Below are positions 1-8,500 of a DNA stretch of 49,012 bases, piece by piece. Position 1 is the first letter of the stretch; the number at the start of each line of letters is the position of its first letter. A model generated the notes under the pieces. It saw nothing but the letters and a program-made list of their open reading frames with translations. It searched no databases and was not told the DNA's origin. Made by a program: the position numbers and the translations under genes. Origin of the DNA: Gammaproteobacteria bacterium (GTDB lineage Bacteria; Pseudomonadota; Gammaproteobacteria; Pseudomonadales; Cellvibrionaceae). The stretch lies in NCBI GenBank assembly GCA_021151625.1, contig JAGKWY010000026.1:1-49012 (forward strand). Direction: 5' to 3'.

Positions 1-69
1 CCCGCCTCCACCGCCGCAGGCAGCTAAGAGGCTGGATGAAAGTAAGATTAATGCGACTTTGTTATTCAT
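1..69 (-). CDS. Lipoprotein, N-terminal fragment running off the window
   Basis: Only the first 23 codons are present; the gene continues beyond the left edge. The translation begins MNNKVALILL, continues through a hydrophobic stretch and reaches LLAAC followed by a run of glycines. That is a type II (lipoprotein) signal peptide with the lipobox LAAC, the cysteine being residue 18. A Shine-Dalgarno-like AGAGGGAA lies just upstream of the ATG at 69. Poly-glycine directly after the lipid-anchored cysteine is common in secreted enzymes and surface lipoproteins of Cellvibrio-like bacteria. The function of the mature protein cannot be seen. Confidence 0.72.
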   Translation of the reverse strand, partial: MNNKVALILLSSSLLAACGGGGG

Positions 70-83
70 ATTTCCCTCTAGGG

Positions 84-94
84 TTTTGAAAACG
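84..94. promoter_or_regulatory. Operator-like TTTTGAAAACG ahead of the lipoprotein gene
   Basis: The 11-base string TTTTGAAAACG, 15 bases from the ATG of the leftward lipoprotein gene, equals the core of the three operator candidates at 23600, 23682 and 30612. The following bases differ (CTAAA instead of ATTTC), so only part of the site is shared. It may be a degenerate LacI-family site or chance in AT-rich DNA. The rest of 70-358 holds no gene that I can support. Confidence 0.25.
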
Positions 95-358
95 CTAAAA
101 AAATGGCATGCCGCACAGGCGTTATTGGGCGCGAGTGGGCGAGCAGTTTTAGAGTTGTCTAGAGGGAGTCTGCGTAGGGGAAAAATCGAAAAATTCTGGT
201 GTTAGCTTGTGGATGAAGCTGACTTATTATTGGTGGCGAATCTTGCGCGAGAATGATGAGTGAGTCAAGAATGACGCCCCTCGGTTTAACGAAAAAGATA
301 TGCTATAAACCACCACCTTAAAGCTACCAATAAAAATACTTCATGCCTTGGGATATTT

Positions 359-1039
359 ATGAATCGACACCTCCAGTTTTTTGTCGCCATGGTTTTTCCT
401 CTGCTGTTGATTACTCCAGTCCAGGCCGAGGTTTTGGCTACCAAACAATTACTGACGCCCTTGATTCCTGATGCCAGCAGGCATATGTCCGTTCCTGTTG
501 CGGTGGCCCATGACCCGCAAAAGCCAGTGTGGGTGGTTTACCAGTTAGTGGGTATCTCTGCCGAATCTGATCCTGAGGGTGAGGTGGTAGTAGATGCATC
601 GTTTGAGATGGTTCCAATTCCGATTACCGATTCTGTTCTGATTTTTAAAGCGTCGGATATGAAAATAGAAACGTCTGCTGGCGCGCTGGATGAACAAGTA
701 AAAGCGATGATCGGTGAGCGCAGTCCAGATGAAATGCGTGAAATATTTGGTGAAGAAATGTATGCCGCTTATCTGGCACTGAGCAAAAAAGAAGGCTCCT
801 ACCTGATCGGCAATATCACCAAAACCTATGAAGTGGGTGAGCCAGAGGGATTAAGTTTACTCACGAGTGTAGCGCGCGCGCGCGGAGTACAACCGGTGGT
901 GCTGAATGTGATTATAGGGCAGGGCGATATTCCGGAGCAGTACCGCAATTCATTTATGAGTTCGCTGGAGGCCGATAAGGTAGTTGCTGCAATAATTTCG
1001 TTATTGTTGGCGGTGTTTTTTATTTTCAGGCGAAAGTAA
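359..1039 (+). CDS. Unknown exported protein with C-terminal membrane anchor
   Basis: A 226-residue protein that I do not recognise. Residues 1-23 form a signal peptide (hydrophobic FFVAMVFPLLLI, then PVQA before the predicted cut). The middle is soluble, with no clear catalytic motif. Residues about 206-223 are a hydrophobic helix (VVAAIISLLLAVFFIF) followed by a basic RRK tail, so the protein is probably anchored in the inner membrane with its bulk in the periplasm. The end resembles sorting-type tails, but no PEP or LPxTG motif precedes it. The gene stands alone and ends at the shared terminator at 1064-1103. Confidence 0.6.
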   Translation: MNRHLQFFVAMVFPLLLITPVQAEVLATKQLLTPLIPDASRHMSVPVAVAHDPQKPVWVVYQLVGISAESDPEGEVVVDASFEMVPIPITDSVLIFKASDMKIETSAGALDEQVKAMIGERSPDEMREIFGEEMYAAYLALSKKEGSYLIGNITKTYEVGEPEGLSLLTSVARARGVQPVVLNVIIGQGDIPEQYRNSFMSSLEADKVVAAIISLLLAVFFIFRRK

Positions 1040-1063
1040 TATTCCCTTCCGGTTAGGGCTGGC

Positions 1064-1103
1064 AAAAAAAGCCTGATCATCCTTATGGATGATCAGGCTT
1101 TTT
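1064..1103. terminator. Bidirectional rho-independent terminator
   Basis: A perfect 12-bp stem (GCCTGATCATCC, 1071-1082, with its complement at 1087-1098) around a TTAT loop is flanked by seven A on the left and five T on the right. It can therefore stop transcription from both sides, serving the rightward gene ending at 1039 and the leftward receptor gene ending at 1130. Confidence 0.9.
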
Positions 1104-1129
1104 GTTTTCTGTAATTTAATTAGTCTGAT

Positions 1130-2992
1130 TTAAAAACTGAGTTTCAAATTCAACTTCGCACTGGTTCCCGCTGCCGGGAAACCGATATCTGTGTAGTAGG
1201 TTTCATCGGTCAGGTTTTCCAGTGACAAGCCCACTTGCGTGAGTTGGTTAATTTGCCATTGTGCACTGGCATCAAAGCGGTTGTAGGCGCCCAATACTTG
1301 TTCATCATCAGCGCCGCTGTAGCGGGTAACTGCGAAGCGATCATCCACGCGTAAATAATTCACATTGAATTTCCAACTTTCGTTTAACGCGTAATGAATG
1401 GATGCACCATAAGTCACTTGTGGTCTGCCGAGTAAGTGGCTGTCTGAATCAATCATGTCGATATCGGTATAGCTTGCATGCGCACGCAAGCTTAAATCCT
1501 GTTGTACCTGCCAGTTAAACTCTGATTCAACGCCGCTGGTTTCTACGCGTGAGCGGTTTACGTTTTTAAATGTTTCTGCATCAAAGTCAATCAGGTTGCG
1601 ATAGTGGTGATCGAAATAGCTAATGCGCGCATTGAATTGATCTTTATTAAATTCGAAACCTGCATCGCGCGTAGTAACAGTTTCTGGTTGCAAATCGAGA
1701 TTGCCGACCAATGGGTGACCGAGTGCAAAGAAACTGGGCAATTTAAATCCTTCACCCCAGTTGGCAAACAAGGTCCAATTTTCATTGACTTCCAGGCGTG
1801 CGCCCACTTGTCCGCTGTCATTTGCTTCAAAACCTTCCGCATCATCGCGACGCACGCTGGCTTGTATTAAGAGCGCATCAGTAGCGTAGCCATTCAGGTT
1901 GACGAAGGCGCTATCAATTTGACGATCTAGTGCAAAGTTAATAGGAAACACATCAGGTGAAAATAAATAGCCTTCACTGGTGCCATCTTCTTTTTTTGTT
2001 TCTACACCGATGTTGGCCCAGAGTTTTTGTTGATTGCCGAGTGTGTTGATCCAGCTAAAGGCGGTGCGATTAAAATCAATCACTGAACCATTAGGTGGTA
2101 CCGCATCAAATGGCTGTATGCCGGGCGAAGTTAAATCTTCATCGCGTTGATACCAGCTTGCGCTGACTTTGCTTTGCCAAACACTGTTGGCTTGTGTGAT
2201 CCAGCTTAGGCCTGCACTTTGGTCTTTGTATTCGCTGCTATCGAGATCGCGGCTGGTTGCAAATTCCGGCCCGCCGCTTTGCTCGGGGAAGCTGGTACGC
2301 TCGCCATCGAAATAGCGGTAATTAAAATTCAGGGTGTGATTTTCCTGTTGCCAATTTAAACGGCTGGAAAATTCGGTATTTTTTGCGGTGCTGCCGGGCA
2401 CTGGCTCGCCTGCATCTTTGGTTTGCAGTGAAAATGCATAACCGAGGTTGTTGAATTTGCCTGAGGTGCTGAGGCCGGTGCTGGCATAGTCATCGCTACC
2501 CACACTGGCATTGAGTGTAGTGGTGGTTTTGCCAGGGGTTTTGGTGATGATGTGAATGACACCCGCGAGTGCATCGGAACCGTAAACTGCCGATTGTGCG
2601 CCGCGAATAATTTCAATGCGTTCAATCGATTCAATATTGATGCTGTTTAAATCAAACGCACCACCACGGGTATTGGTTGGGTCATTGAGTTGTACTCCAT
2701 CGAGCAATACCAATGTGTGGTTGGCTTCTGCACCGCGCAGGGCGATGGAAGTAATGCCGCCTGGGCCGCCTTGCTCTTCTACCCAGAGGCTGGGGATTTG
2801 GCGCAGTGCATCAATCACACTGTTGTTGCTGAGCAGTAACAATTCTTCCTGGTTGATAACGGAAACGGAAGAAGAAAGTTGTTCATTGGTTACCGGGTTG
2901 TAGCTGCCAGTGACGATTAATTCTTCAGTGGCGGAAAAACCTGGGGTCGCAATTAATGCGAGAAATAATGGAGTGAAGCGGAAGTTTTTCAT
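1130..2992 (-). CDS. btuB: TonB-dependent outer-membrane receptor, BtuB-like
   Basis: The product has 620 residues, close to the usual length of BtuB, the vitamin B12 receptor. It has a signal peptide (MKNFRFTPLFLALIATPGFSA), a TonB-box-like EELIVTGS at the mature N-terminus, a plug domain containing IALRGAEANHTLVLLDGVQLND and EIIRGAQSAVYGSDALAGVI, and a beta-barrel ending in the aromatic LKLSF. I chose the ATG at 2992 because residues before it in the longer frame are not signal-like and come from the palindromic leader. The substrate is inferred from overall resemblance to BtuB; other small cargo is possible. Confidence 0.75.
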   Translation of the reverse strand: MKNFRFTPLFLALIATPGFSATEELIVTGSYNPVTNEQLSSSVSVINQEELLLLSNNSVIDALRQIPSLWVEEQGGPGGITSIALRGAEANHTLVLLDGVQLNDPTNTRGGAFDLNSINIESIERIEIIRGAQSAVYGSDALAGVIHIITKTPGKTTTTLNASVGSDDYASTGLSTSGKFNNLGYAFSLQTKDAGEPVPGSTAKNTEFSSRLNWQQENHTLNFNYRYFDGERTSFPEQSGGPEFATSRDLDSSEYKDQSAGLSWITQANSVWQSKVSASWYQRDEDLTSPGIQPFDAVPPNGSVIDFNRTAFSWINTLGNQQKLWANIGVETKKEDGTSEGYLFSPDVFPINFALDRQIDSAFVNLNGYATDALLIQASVRRDDAEGFEANDSGQVGARLEVNENWTLFANWGEGFKLPSFFALGHPLVGNLDLQPETVTTRDAGFEFNKDQFNARISYFDHHYRNLIDFDAETFKNVNRSRVETSGVESEFNWQVQQDLSLRAHASYTDIDMIDSDSHLLGRPQVTYGASIHYALNESWKFNVNYLRVDDRFAVTRYSGADDEQVLGAYNRFDASAQWQINQLTQVGLSLENLTDETYYTDIGFPAAGTSAKLNLKLSF

Positions 2993-3030
2993 TGTGAACC
3001 TTAAAAATACAAATTTGCCAGATGCGACTT

Positions 3031-3186
3031 GGCCGGAATCCGGCATTTGCTCCGGGACCGTGCGCACATGGGTGAAGCCAGTGTTTGCAAAGCATGCTTT
3101 GCACGCAGCTGAACGCCACAGATTTATCTGTGGCAGGTCCGCTTGCGGTTGCGCCCGTGTCCCGGAGTGAATGACGGAGTCTGGCC
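3031..3186. repeat. 156-nt composite palindrome ahead of the btuB-like gene (REP/MITE-like or structured leader)
   Basis: The outer arms, 3031-3058 and 3159-3186, are inverted repeats identical at 23 of 28 positions; three of the five differences still allow G-U pairs in RNA. Inside are further hairpins: TGCAAAGCATGCTTTGCA (3083-3100 region), GCCACAGATTTATCTGTGGC (3115-3134) and CCGCTTGCGG. The element starts 38 nt upstream of the receptor ATG, so it would be in its leader RNA. On that strand it contains CGCAACCGCAAGCGG, GCCACAG and GCCGGATTCCGGCC, which recall parts of the cobalamin riboswitch. The conserved GGGAA and GGTG elements are missing, however. A repeat element of the REP/MITE kind is the alternative. 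Confidence 0.55.
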
Positions 3187-3207
3187 TTCTCTCTTACGAA
3201 GTAATAG

Positions 3208-6200
3208 TTATTGCCGGGGAAATTTATAGAGCGTGTAATACGCATCCATTTTTTCCACGGCATTTTTTTCAAATAATGTTTTTGTTTTTATGTGCGCATG
3301 ATAAATCCGCGCCGTCTGTTGTGGGTGTATTCTGGCTTGTTCCATTGTTGCCAAATCAATACGGATACTTTTGCGATCTGCCGCGATGCTGATCGTTTTC
3401 ACGGCTTCCGGTTTTACATCCAGCTCATCTGAACCATAATCCGACGCGTCGCGGTACACCCAGGACTCCAGCGTCAGCAGCGATCTTAGTTCATCCGCTG
3501 TTATTTTGCTGTCAATTGCCTGAGTGAATTCGATTGCAAAACCGCTGGTTGTCGCCTGCATCTCGATAATTGCCGGGGCAATTGTTTTTTCATCCCAAAT
3601 AATGCGTTGCAAGCTTGCTACGTGACCACCTTTTGCCTGCCAGCCGCGACCGGTTTGGCCGAGCAATAAGCTGCCATCTTTCAAAAACAGTGGGCGCATT
3701 ACACCGGATTCCAAACCATCGATAAAGGGCATCACGCTGCCTTGTTCAACACCATCCACTTTTTGTACAGCGATGCGCAACAAATTGGACTGGGTTTGAT
3801 CGCCCATGAGCATCTGGCCGGCAAAGGGACCAAATTTTCCTTTTGTTGTGTCCCAGGCAGGATTGCCTGGTGAGTTGGCGACGCGATTGTGCGGCAACAA
3901 AATAATTGCCTGAGTACGCGTGTTTTGTACCTTGCTCCAGGCGATTTCGGGAGAGTCGGGTGTCATGCCTGGTAAATCCACCAGGCTGGATGGATGGCCG
4001 TAGAATTTATCTTGTTCAATCACGAATATTTTTGAAGTGCCCATAAATTCGCCCTGGTTATCGGAATACCAGATGCGGCCATCGGGTGCGGCGCCCAAAC
4101 CGGCGGGGCTGCGCAAACCATTGGCCCAGGGGGTGAATTTACCGTTGGGTTCAACGCGAATATTCCAGCCTGCCAAACCGCCGGCACTGCCCATGTATTT
4201 ACCATCGGCTTTGTAGGTGGAGCCATCGTTGCCATCGGCGAGGTTGATGCTGATGTAATAAGCTCCATCGCCGCCGCGCACCGGGCCGTGCATATAAGAG
4301 TGGTAGTTGCCGTGGTAGGAGTGGGCATCAAAGAGTGTTTCATAACTATCGGCAATGCCATCGCCGTTGGTGTCTTTAATACGCGTTAATTCGGCTTTTT
4401 GCCCGGCGATAACTTGCAGACCTTTTTTATCTTCAATCAGCAGGCCCAGGCTATCAAAAGTGCCTTCGGCAAATAATTGCCATTCACCTTTTACCATGCG
4501 CCAGATACCGGCAGTGCGTGTCGCAATCACGGTGGTATTGTTTGGCGTGAGTGCGAGGCCCAATGCTTCAAATAATTGTTCGCGGCCGTAGTTATCTTTG
4601 GGCGGATAGTAGCTTTCAATGCTGTAGCCTGCCGGTAAATCCGCTTTGGATTCGGTAATTTTTATCGGTTGTTTACGATAATTAAATTCGGATTTTTTTG
4701 CATGCCATACATTGGCGGCTACCTGCATTTTGGCAGTGAGTTTTGCCTGCTTGATGCCGGCCGGTAAAGTCCATTGGTTGTTGGCGATTTCACCTTTATC
4801 TGCCGCAGCGTTTTGCAACAACTGCGGGTTGAGTGAAAATTGCTGTGCAGTGTTAATGTCACCGCTCAGATGAATAGTCACTTCGCCGGCAGCATTAATG
4901 TTCGTCTGGATTTTGAGTGTGTTTTTTCCGACACGATAATTAAAGGTTGGTAATTCCTGTTTTTGTTTGGAGTTGCGTGTATAACCTAAAAATTGCGCAT
5001 CCATAGCCGCAACACGGGGCAGGTGATCTTCTTTGCTGTAGAGCGATGCTTTGGCCGTTTCGGGGTCGCCAAATTTTGCATCTTTAAAGGAGAAGTCAAT
5101 CGACTTGCCCTGTGCATTTAAAGGCGCTAATAAAAACTCATTGCTGCCGAAATTAATTTCGCGGCTTTCGTAACCCATTTTTAAACCTTTACCGCCGCGA
5201 TTTAAAAATTCGCCACTCATATCCAGGAATCCGCCTTGCCAGATTTTGGTAATAGCAAGCAGGCGTGGATCGAATGAATAGTTAATGCCCCACGGGGTGC
5301 CTACGTGAATTGCGCGGCCGGAAACGCCAGCCATAGGGCCGCGCTGGATACGCACTTCATCGTCCACCAACAATTGCAGGCGATCTTCAATTGGGTCGTA
5401 TTCTGCGGCGCCGGTTTGCGCGAGCAGTTTTACTGCGGGGCCTTGCTCAAAGGGTTCATTGAGTGTGGCGAGGTAAGCGCCTATCGCATCGATTTGCGCA
5501 TCACTTAATGTTTGTGCCGAAAACGCAGGCATGATGGGTAAAAAGGCTTCGCCTTTTTTTGCTCCGTTTTCGGCAATGGCTAATTGCGAGCTGGGGTCGC
5601 GCAGGCTGCGGTGTAAATATTCTCGATTGGCTTTAATGGTAAAGCGATGGCCTTCACCGCCTTCTACTACAGTGCGATCGCGCGCTTCGCGTTTAAATAA
5701 TGCATAGAGGTTGGGGCCGGTGCTGACCCCAGCGTCATTTTTACTGATCAGGTGGCAGGCATTGCAGCCGACTGATTCAAAGGTTTCTTTGCCCAGCGCT
5801 ACAAAATCCACCAGCTCTTTTTGGTTGGTCTCGCCACCGGATTTTTCCGGCAAATTAATTTGACCAAAGTCCGCGGGAAGAATAGAAAAATTGCGCAGCG
5901 CCAATTGCCCTTGTTCAACCAAAATACTGGTGGGGCCACCCTGGTCTTCCCAGTTCATGCTGGCGCCGGGGCTGATGCTATCCATAATTTGATTAACCGC
6001 GACCGGCTCACCATTAATGCTGGCTTCTAGCAGTAAACCGTTCTGGGTTTTGTTGCGCGCCTCATCAAAACGCGGAGCGCGAAATTGCACGCTGAGTTGC
6101 GACCACTCATTGTTTTTGTTGGGTAAATCTATGGCGTAGCGGCCGTGTAAAAATAATCGGGCTTTGCTGCCTTCTGGTATTAAATATTCCAGCTGGATTA

Positions 6201-6471
6201 ATGCATCGCTTAAATAGGCTTTGGTAACCAAATGACTGTTGCCGGATGGATTGCTACTAGATTGGCCAAGTACCAAAATATCGCCCGTTGCGGCCGGGGA
6301 AATTTGCAGTTTGTTGCCAACAGCGCTCACCGCTGCTGCCGTTTTCCACTCGGCGTTGTCTTTAAAATTGAGTGCAGGGTTAGCGGCTGGTGTATCGGCT
6401 AACACAAACGCCGGGAGTGAAAAACACGCGAGTGCGAGCGCAGATGCACGCAACTGATGAGCAAAAGGCAT
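3208..6471 (-). CDS. Secreted DUF1080-like / cytochrome c / beta-propeller fusion, putative sugar oxidoreductase
   Basis: The product has 1087 residues. After a signal peptide (1-25) comes a concanavalin-like DUF1080-type region (about 30-205). A class I cytochrome c domain follows (about 222-340), with heme site CNACH at 236-240 and probable axial Met314 (PIMPAF). Next is a PVC-type linker region, then a sorbosone/glucose-dehydrogenase-like beta-propeller (about 620-960) containing a calcium-loop-like DTNGDGIADSYE. The architecture suggests periplasmic oxidation of a sugar or glycoside with electrons leaving through heme; the substrate is unknown. The upstream DUF1080 gene on the same strand supports a shared carbohydrate pathway. 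Confidence 0.75.
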   Translation of the reverse strand: MPFAHQLRASALALACFSLPAFVLADTPAANPALNFKDNAEWKTAAAVSAVGNKLQISPAATGDILVLGQSSSNPSGNSHLVTKAYLSDALIQLEYLIPEGSKARLFLHGRYAIDLPNKNNEWSQLSVQFRAPRFDEARNKTQNGLLLEASINGEPVAVNQIMDSISPGASMNWEDQGGPTSILVEQGQLALRNFSILPADFGQINLPEKSGGETNQKELVDFVALGKETFESVGCNACHLISKNDAGVSTGPNLYALFKREARDRTVVEGGEGHRFTIKANREYLHRSLRDPSSQLAIAENGAKKGEAFLPIMPAFSAQTLSDAQIDAIGAYLATLNEPFEQGPAVKLLAQTGAAEYDPIEDRLQLLVDDEVRIQRGPMAGVSGRAIHVGTPWGINYSFDPRLLAITKIWQGGFLDMSGEFLNRGGKGLKMGYESREINFGSNEFLLAPLNAQGKSIDFSFKDAKFGDPETAKASLYSKEDHLPRVAAMDAQFLGYTRNSKQKQELPTFNYRVGKNTLKIQTNINAAGEVTIHLSGDINTAQQFSLNPQLLQNAAADKGEIANNQWTLPAGIKQAKLTAKMQVAANVWHAKKSEFNYRKQPIKITESKADLPAGYSIESYYPPKDNYGREQLFEALGLALTPNNTTVIATRTAGIWRMVKGEWQLFAEGTFDSLGLLIEDKKGLQVIAGQKAELTRIKDTNGDGIADSYETLFDAHSYHGNYHSYMHGPVRGGDGAYYISINLADGNDGSTYKADGKYMGSAGGLAGWNIRVEPNGKFTPWANGLRSPAGLGAAPDGRIWYSDNQGEFMGTSKIFVIEQDKFYGHPSSLVDLPGMTPDSPEIAWSKVQNTRTQAIILLPHNRVANSPGNPAWDTTKGKFGPFAGQMLMGDQTQSNLLRIAVQKVDGVEQGSVMPFIDGLESGVMRPLFLKDGSLLLGQTGRGWQAKGGHVASLQRIIWDEKTIAPAIIEMQATTSGFAIEFTQAIDSKITADELRSLLTLESWVYRDASDYGSDELDVKPEAVKTISIAADRKSIRIDLATMEQARIHPQQTARIYHAHIKTKTLFEKNAVEKMDAYYTLYKFPRQ

Positions 6472-6497
6472 GGTTGATTACCTGTTCTTTCTTTAAG

Positions 6498-6531
6498 AAA
6501 AAAGCGCCGCCGCTTATGCAAGTGGCGGCGC
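6498..6531 (-). terminator. Terminator or attenuator between the two DUF1080-type genes
   Basis: A 12-bp stem (6504-6515 with 6520-6531, one G-T wobble, loop ATGC) is followed on the minus strand by six T. It lies between the upstream DUF1080 gene and the large cytochrome fusion. It would end or reduce transcription after the first gene, giving unequal amounts of the two proteins. Confidence 0.75.
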
Positions 6532-6582
6532 GAAACATTGACAGTTCAATAAAGCGAAACTGTCAGCGGACAGAAACGGGAA

Positions 6583-7386
6583 TTAGAGTTTACGCACCCA
6601 GATGTTGCGGAAGCTCACGGGGTTGCCGTGATCCTGCAAACGAATAGGTGCACAGTCATGCGGTTTGTAAGAGGGCTTGCCAATCCATTCAGTAGCACCC
6701 TGGATTTCAAAATGGTTTTGTACCAGCACGCCGTTGTGCAGCACAGTTACATAGCCGGGTGAGCTAAGTTTTTGTGCGCTATCAAATTTAGGCGCGGTAA
6801 AAATAATGTCGTAGCTTTGCCATTCGCCTGGTGCGCGTGTGGCATTCACTAAGGGAATGGATTGCTTGTACACGGAACCGGCTTGGCCATTGGGGTAGGT
6901 TTTGTTGTTGTAGGAATCCAGCACTTGCACTTCGTAACGCTCTTGCAAAAACACGCCGCTGTTGTTGCGGCCCTGGCTTTCCAGAACCTTCCCGTCGTCA
7001 CCGGTGATTTTTGTGGGCGTCATCCACTCAATATGCAATTGCACATCGCAAAAAGATTCTTTGGTTTTGATATCACCGGTTTTCGGTGCAACAGTAACGG
7101 CGTTATTAGCCAGTTTCCATTTGGCTTCACCACCTTCTGCGGCTTGCCATTGGCTTAAATTTTTTCCATCAAACAACACAATGGCATCAGAAGGTGCTGC
7201 ATTCGCCGGAGCCTGGATAACTGCAGGTACTGGCTCCCATACTTCGGTTTCCTGGGCGAGTTGCCAGGGTTCTTTTTTACCTGGGTCTGTTTTAGCTGCT
7301 TCTGCGGCGTGCAGGCTAGTACTGGCAATGGCTAATAAGCTAATGCACACGGGCAGGGCGCCGCGTTTGAAATTGGTGTTAATCAT
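6583..7386 (-). CDS. DUF1080 (3-keto-disaccharide hydrolase fold) secreted protein
   Basis: The 267-residue protein has a signal peptide (ending about residue 27, SLHAAEA). Its single DUF1080 domain starts at IVLFDGKNLSQW and includes NNSGVFLQERYEVQVLDS, GEWQSYDIIFTAPKF, and the closing PIRLQDHGNPVSFRNIWVRKL. These are family hallmarks. DUF1080 proteins have a concanavalin-like fold, and some cleave 3-keto-glycosides. It is the first gene of the leftward pair with the DUF1080-like/cytochrome fusion. A joint role in oxidising a glycoside and then hydrolysing the keto-product is an inference. Confidence 0.85.
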   Translation of the reverse strand: MINTNFKRGALPVCISLLAIASTSLHAAEAAKTDPGKKEPWQLAQETEVWEPVPAVIQAPANAAPSDAIVLFDGKNLSQWQAAEGGEAKWKLANNAVTVAPKTGDIKTKESFCDVQLHIEWMTPTKITGDDGKVLESQGRNNSGVFLQERYEVQVLDSYNNKTYPNGQAGSVYKQSIPLVNATRAPGEWQSYDIIFTAPKFDSAQKLSSPGYVTVLHNGVLVQNHFEIQGATEWIGKPSYKPHDCAPIRLQDHGNPVSFRNIWVRKL

Positions 7387-7540
7387 GGAGTGTGTTTTCC
7401 CGGGCTTGTTGCTCTAGTTGCTGTAGTTTTTATCTGTGTAAAATTTGGTTTTAGTTATAGCGACTATTTGCTTGCCCGGCGAATGCTTTTACACAGCTTG
7501 ATAGAGAGACTGTGAGTGATTGCCACTCTTTAACACTGAA

Positions 7541-8314
7541 CTACTGTGCAATAGCGTTTTGCGCCAAGTGTTGGTTATGCGGGCAATTCAAAAATTTGGA
7601 GGTGCTTAACCAGCTTTTATCCGGATAGTAGGAAAACAAAAACTGGTCGCCTTTGATGGTGTCGATCACCTTTTGCGCTACCCCTTTGCGCACGGCGGGG
7701 CAGCCGTGGCTGCGGCCCAAATGGCCTAATTTTTTGGCCAGTTTCAAATCGACATAATCAGCGCCGTGAAACACAATTTTGCGCTCCATAGCCAGGTCGT
7801 TAAAACCGTTTTCCAGTCCTTCCATCCGCAATGAATAACCATTGCCGCCCACATAGGTGTCTTTGGTGCGAAACAGGCCGAGGCTGGTTTGGTGGCTGCC
7901 CAAAGTGTTGGAAAAATTGCGCGCGAAGTTTTTACCGGTTTTCATACCGTGAGCTACCAGTTCATGGAACAGGAGCTTGCCGCTGACCAGATCAAACACC
8001 CACAGGCGCGGTTTGGTGGATACCAGGGAGTAATCAATCAGGGTGAGGTTGCGCGCCGGGGCCATGCCATCACTCAGGGCGCAATCCATCGCTGATAAGG
8101 CCATGGCAATCACTTTGGGATTGGCGGTAGGGGCGGCGCGCAGCATTTTATTGAGCAATTGCTGGTGCGATGAGGGTTGTTTAAAAACCACCGGTTTAAA
8201 AGGGTTGGCAAGCTTGCTATTGTCTGTTGAGGCAGAGTGGGCTGGCGCAATTATCGCTAAGGAAACACTCAGGCAGGCCGACATTAATAAGGCCTTGATA
8301 TTCTGGTACCGCAT
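7541..8314 (-). CDS. Murein L,D-transpeptidase catalytic domain protein (YkuD_2 type)
   Basis: The protein has 257 residues from the ATG at 8314, which begins a good signal peptide (MRYQNIKALLMSACLSVSLA...PAHSA). A start 13 codons earlier would weaken it. The catalytic region reads VFHGADYV (His183) and SHGCPAV (Cys205), the His-Cys pair of L,D-transpeptidases in the variant with CPA instead of CIR. Such enzymes act on peptidoglycan peptide stems in the periplasm, cross-linking them or attaching other molecules. It is divergent from a second, larger L,D-transpeptidase. Confidence 0.87.
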   Translation of the reverse strand: MRYQNIKALLMSACLSVSLAIIAPAHSASTDNSKLANPFKPVVFKQPSSHQQLLNKMLRAAPTANPKVIAMALSAMDCALSDGMAPARNLTLIDYSLVSTKPRLWVFDLVSGKLLFHELVAHGMKTGKNFARNFSNTLGSHQTSLGLFRTKDTYVGGNGYSLRMEGLENGFNDLAMERKIVFHGADYVDLKLAKKLGHLGRSHGCPAVRKGVAQKVIDTIKGDQFLFSYYPDKSWLSTSKFLNCPHNQHLAQNAIAQ

Positions 8315-8500
8315 GTAAAACCCCAAGACGCCGGGTACCCTTTTATTTAACAACGCTATTTATCAGAAAGTTGCGTGAATGTAGTCAGGGTAAAATTGTT
8401 GATGCAGCAGCCTTGCTGGGTGGTTTTCTTGTCATTCGGGCCAACCCGAAAGATTTTTATTAATTAAAACTCGGTTGTCATTCTAGGGATTTGGAGTCTG

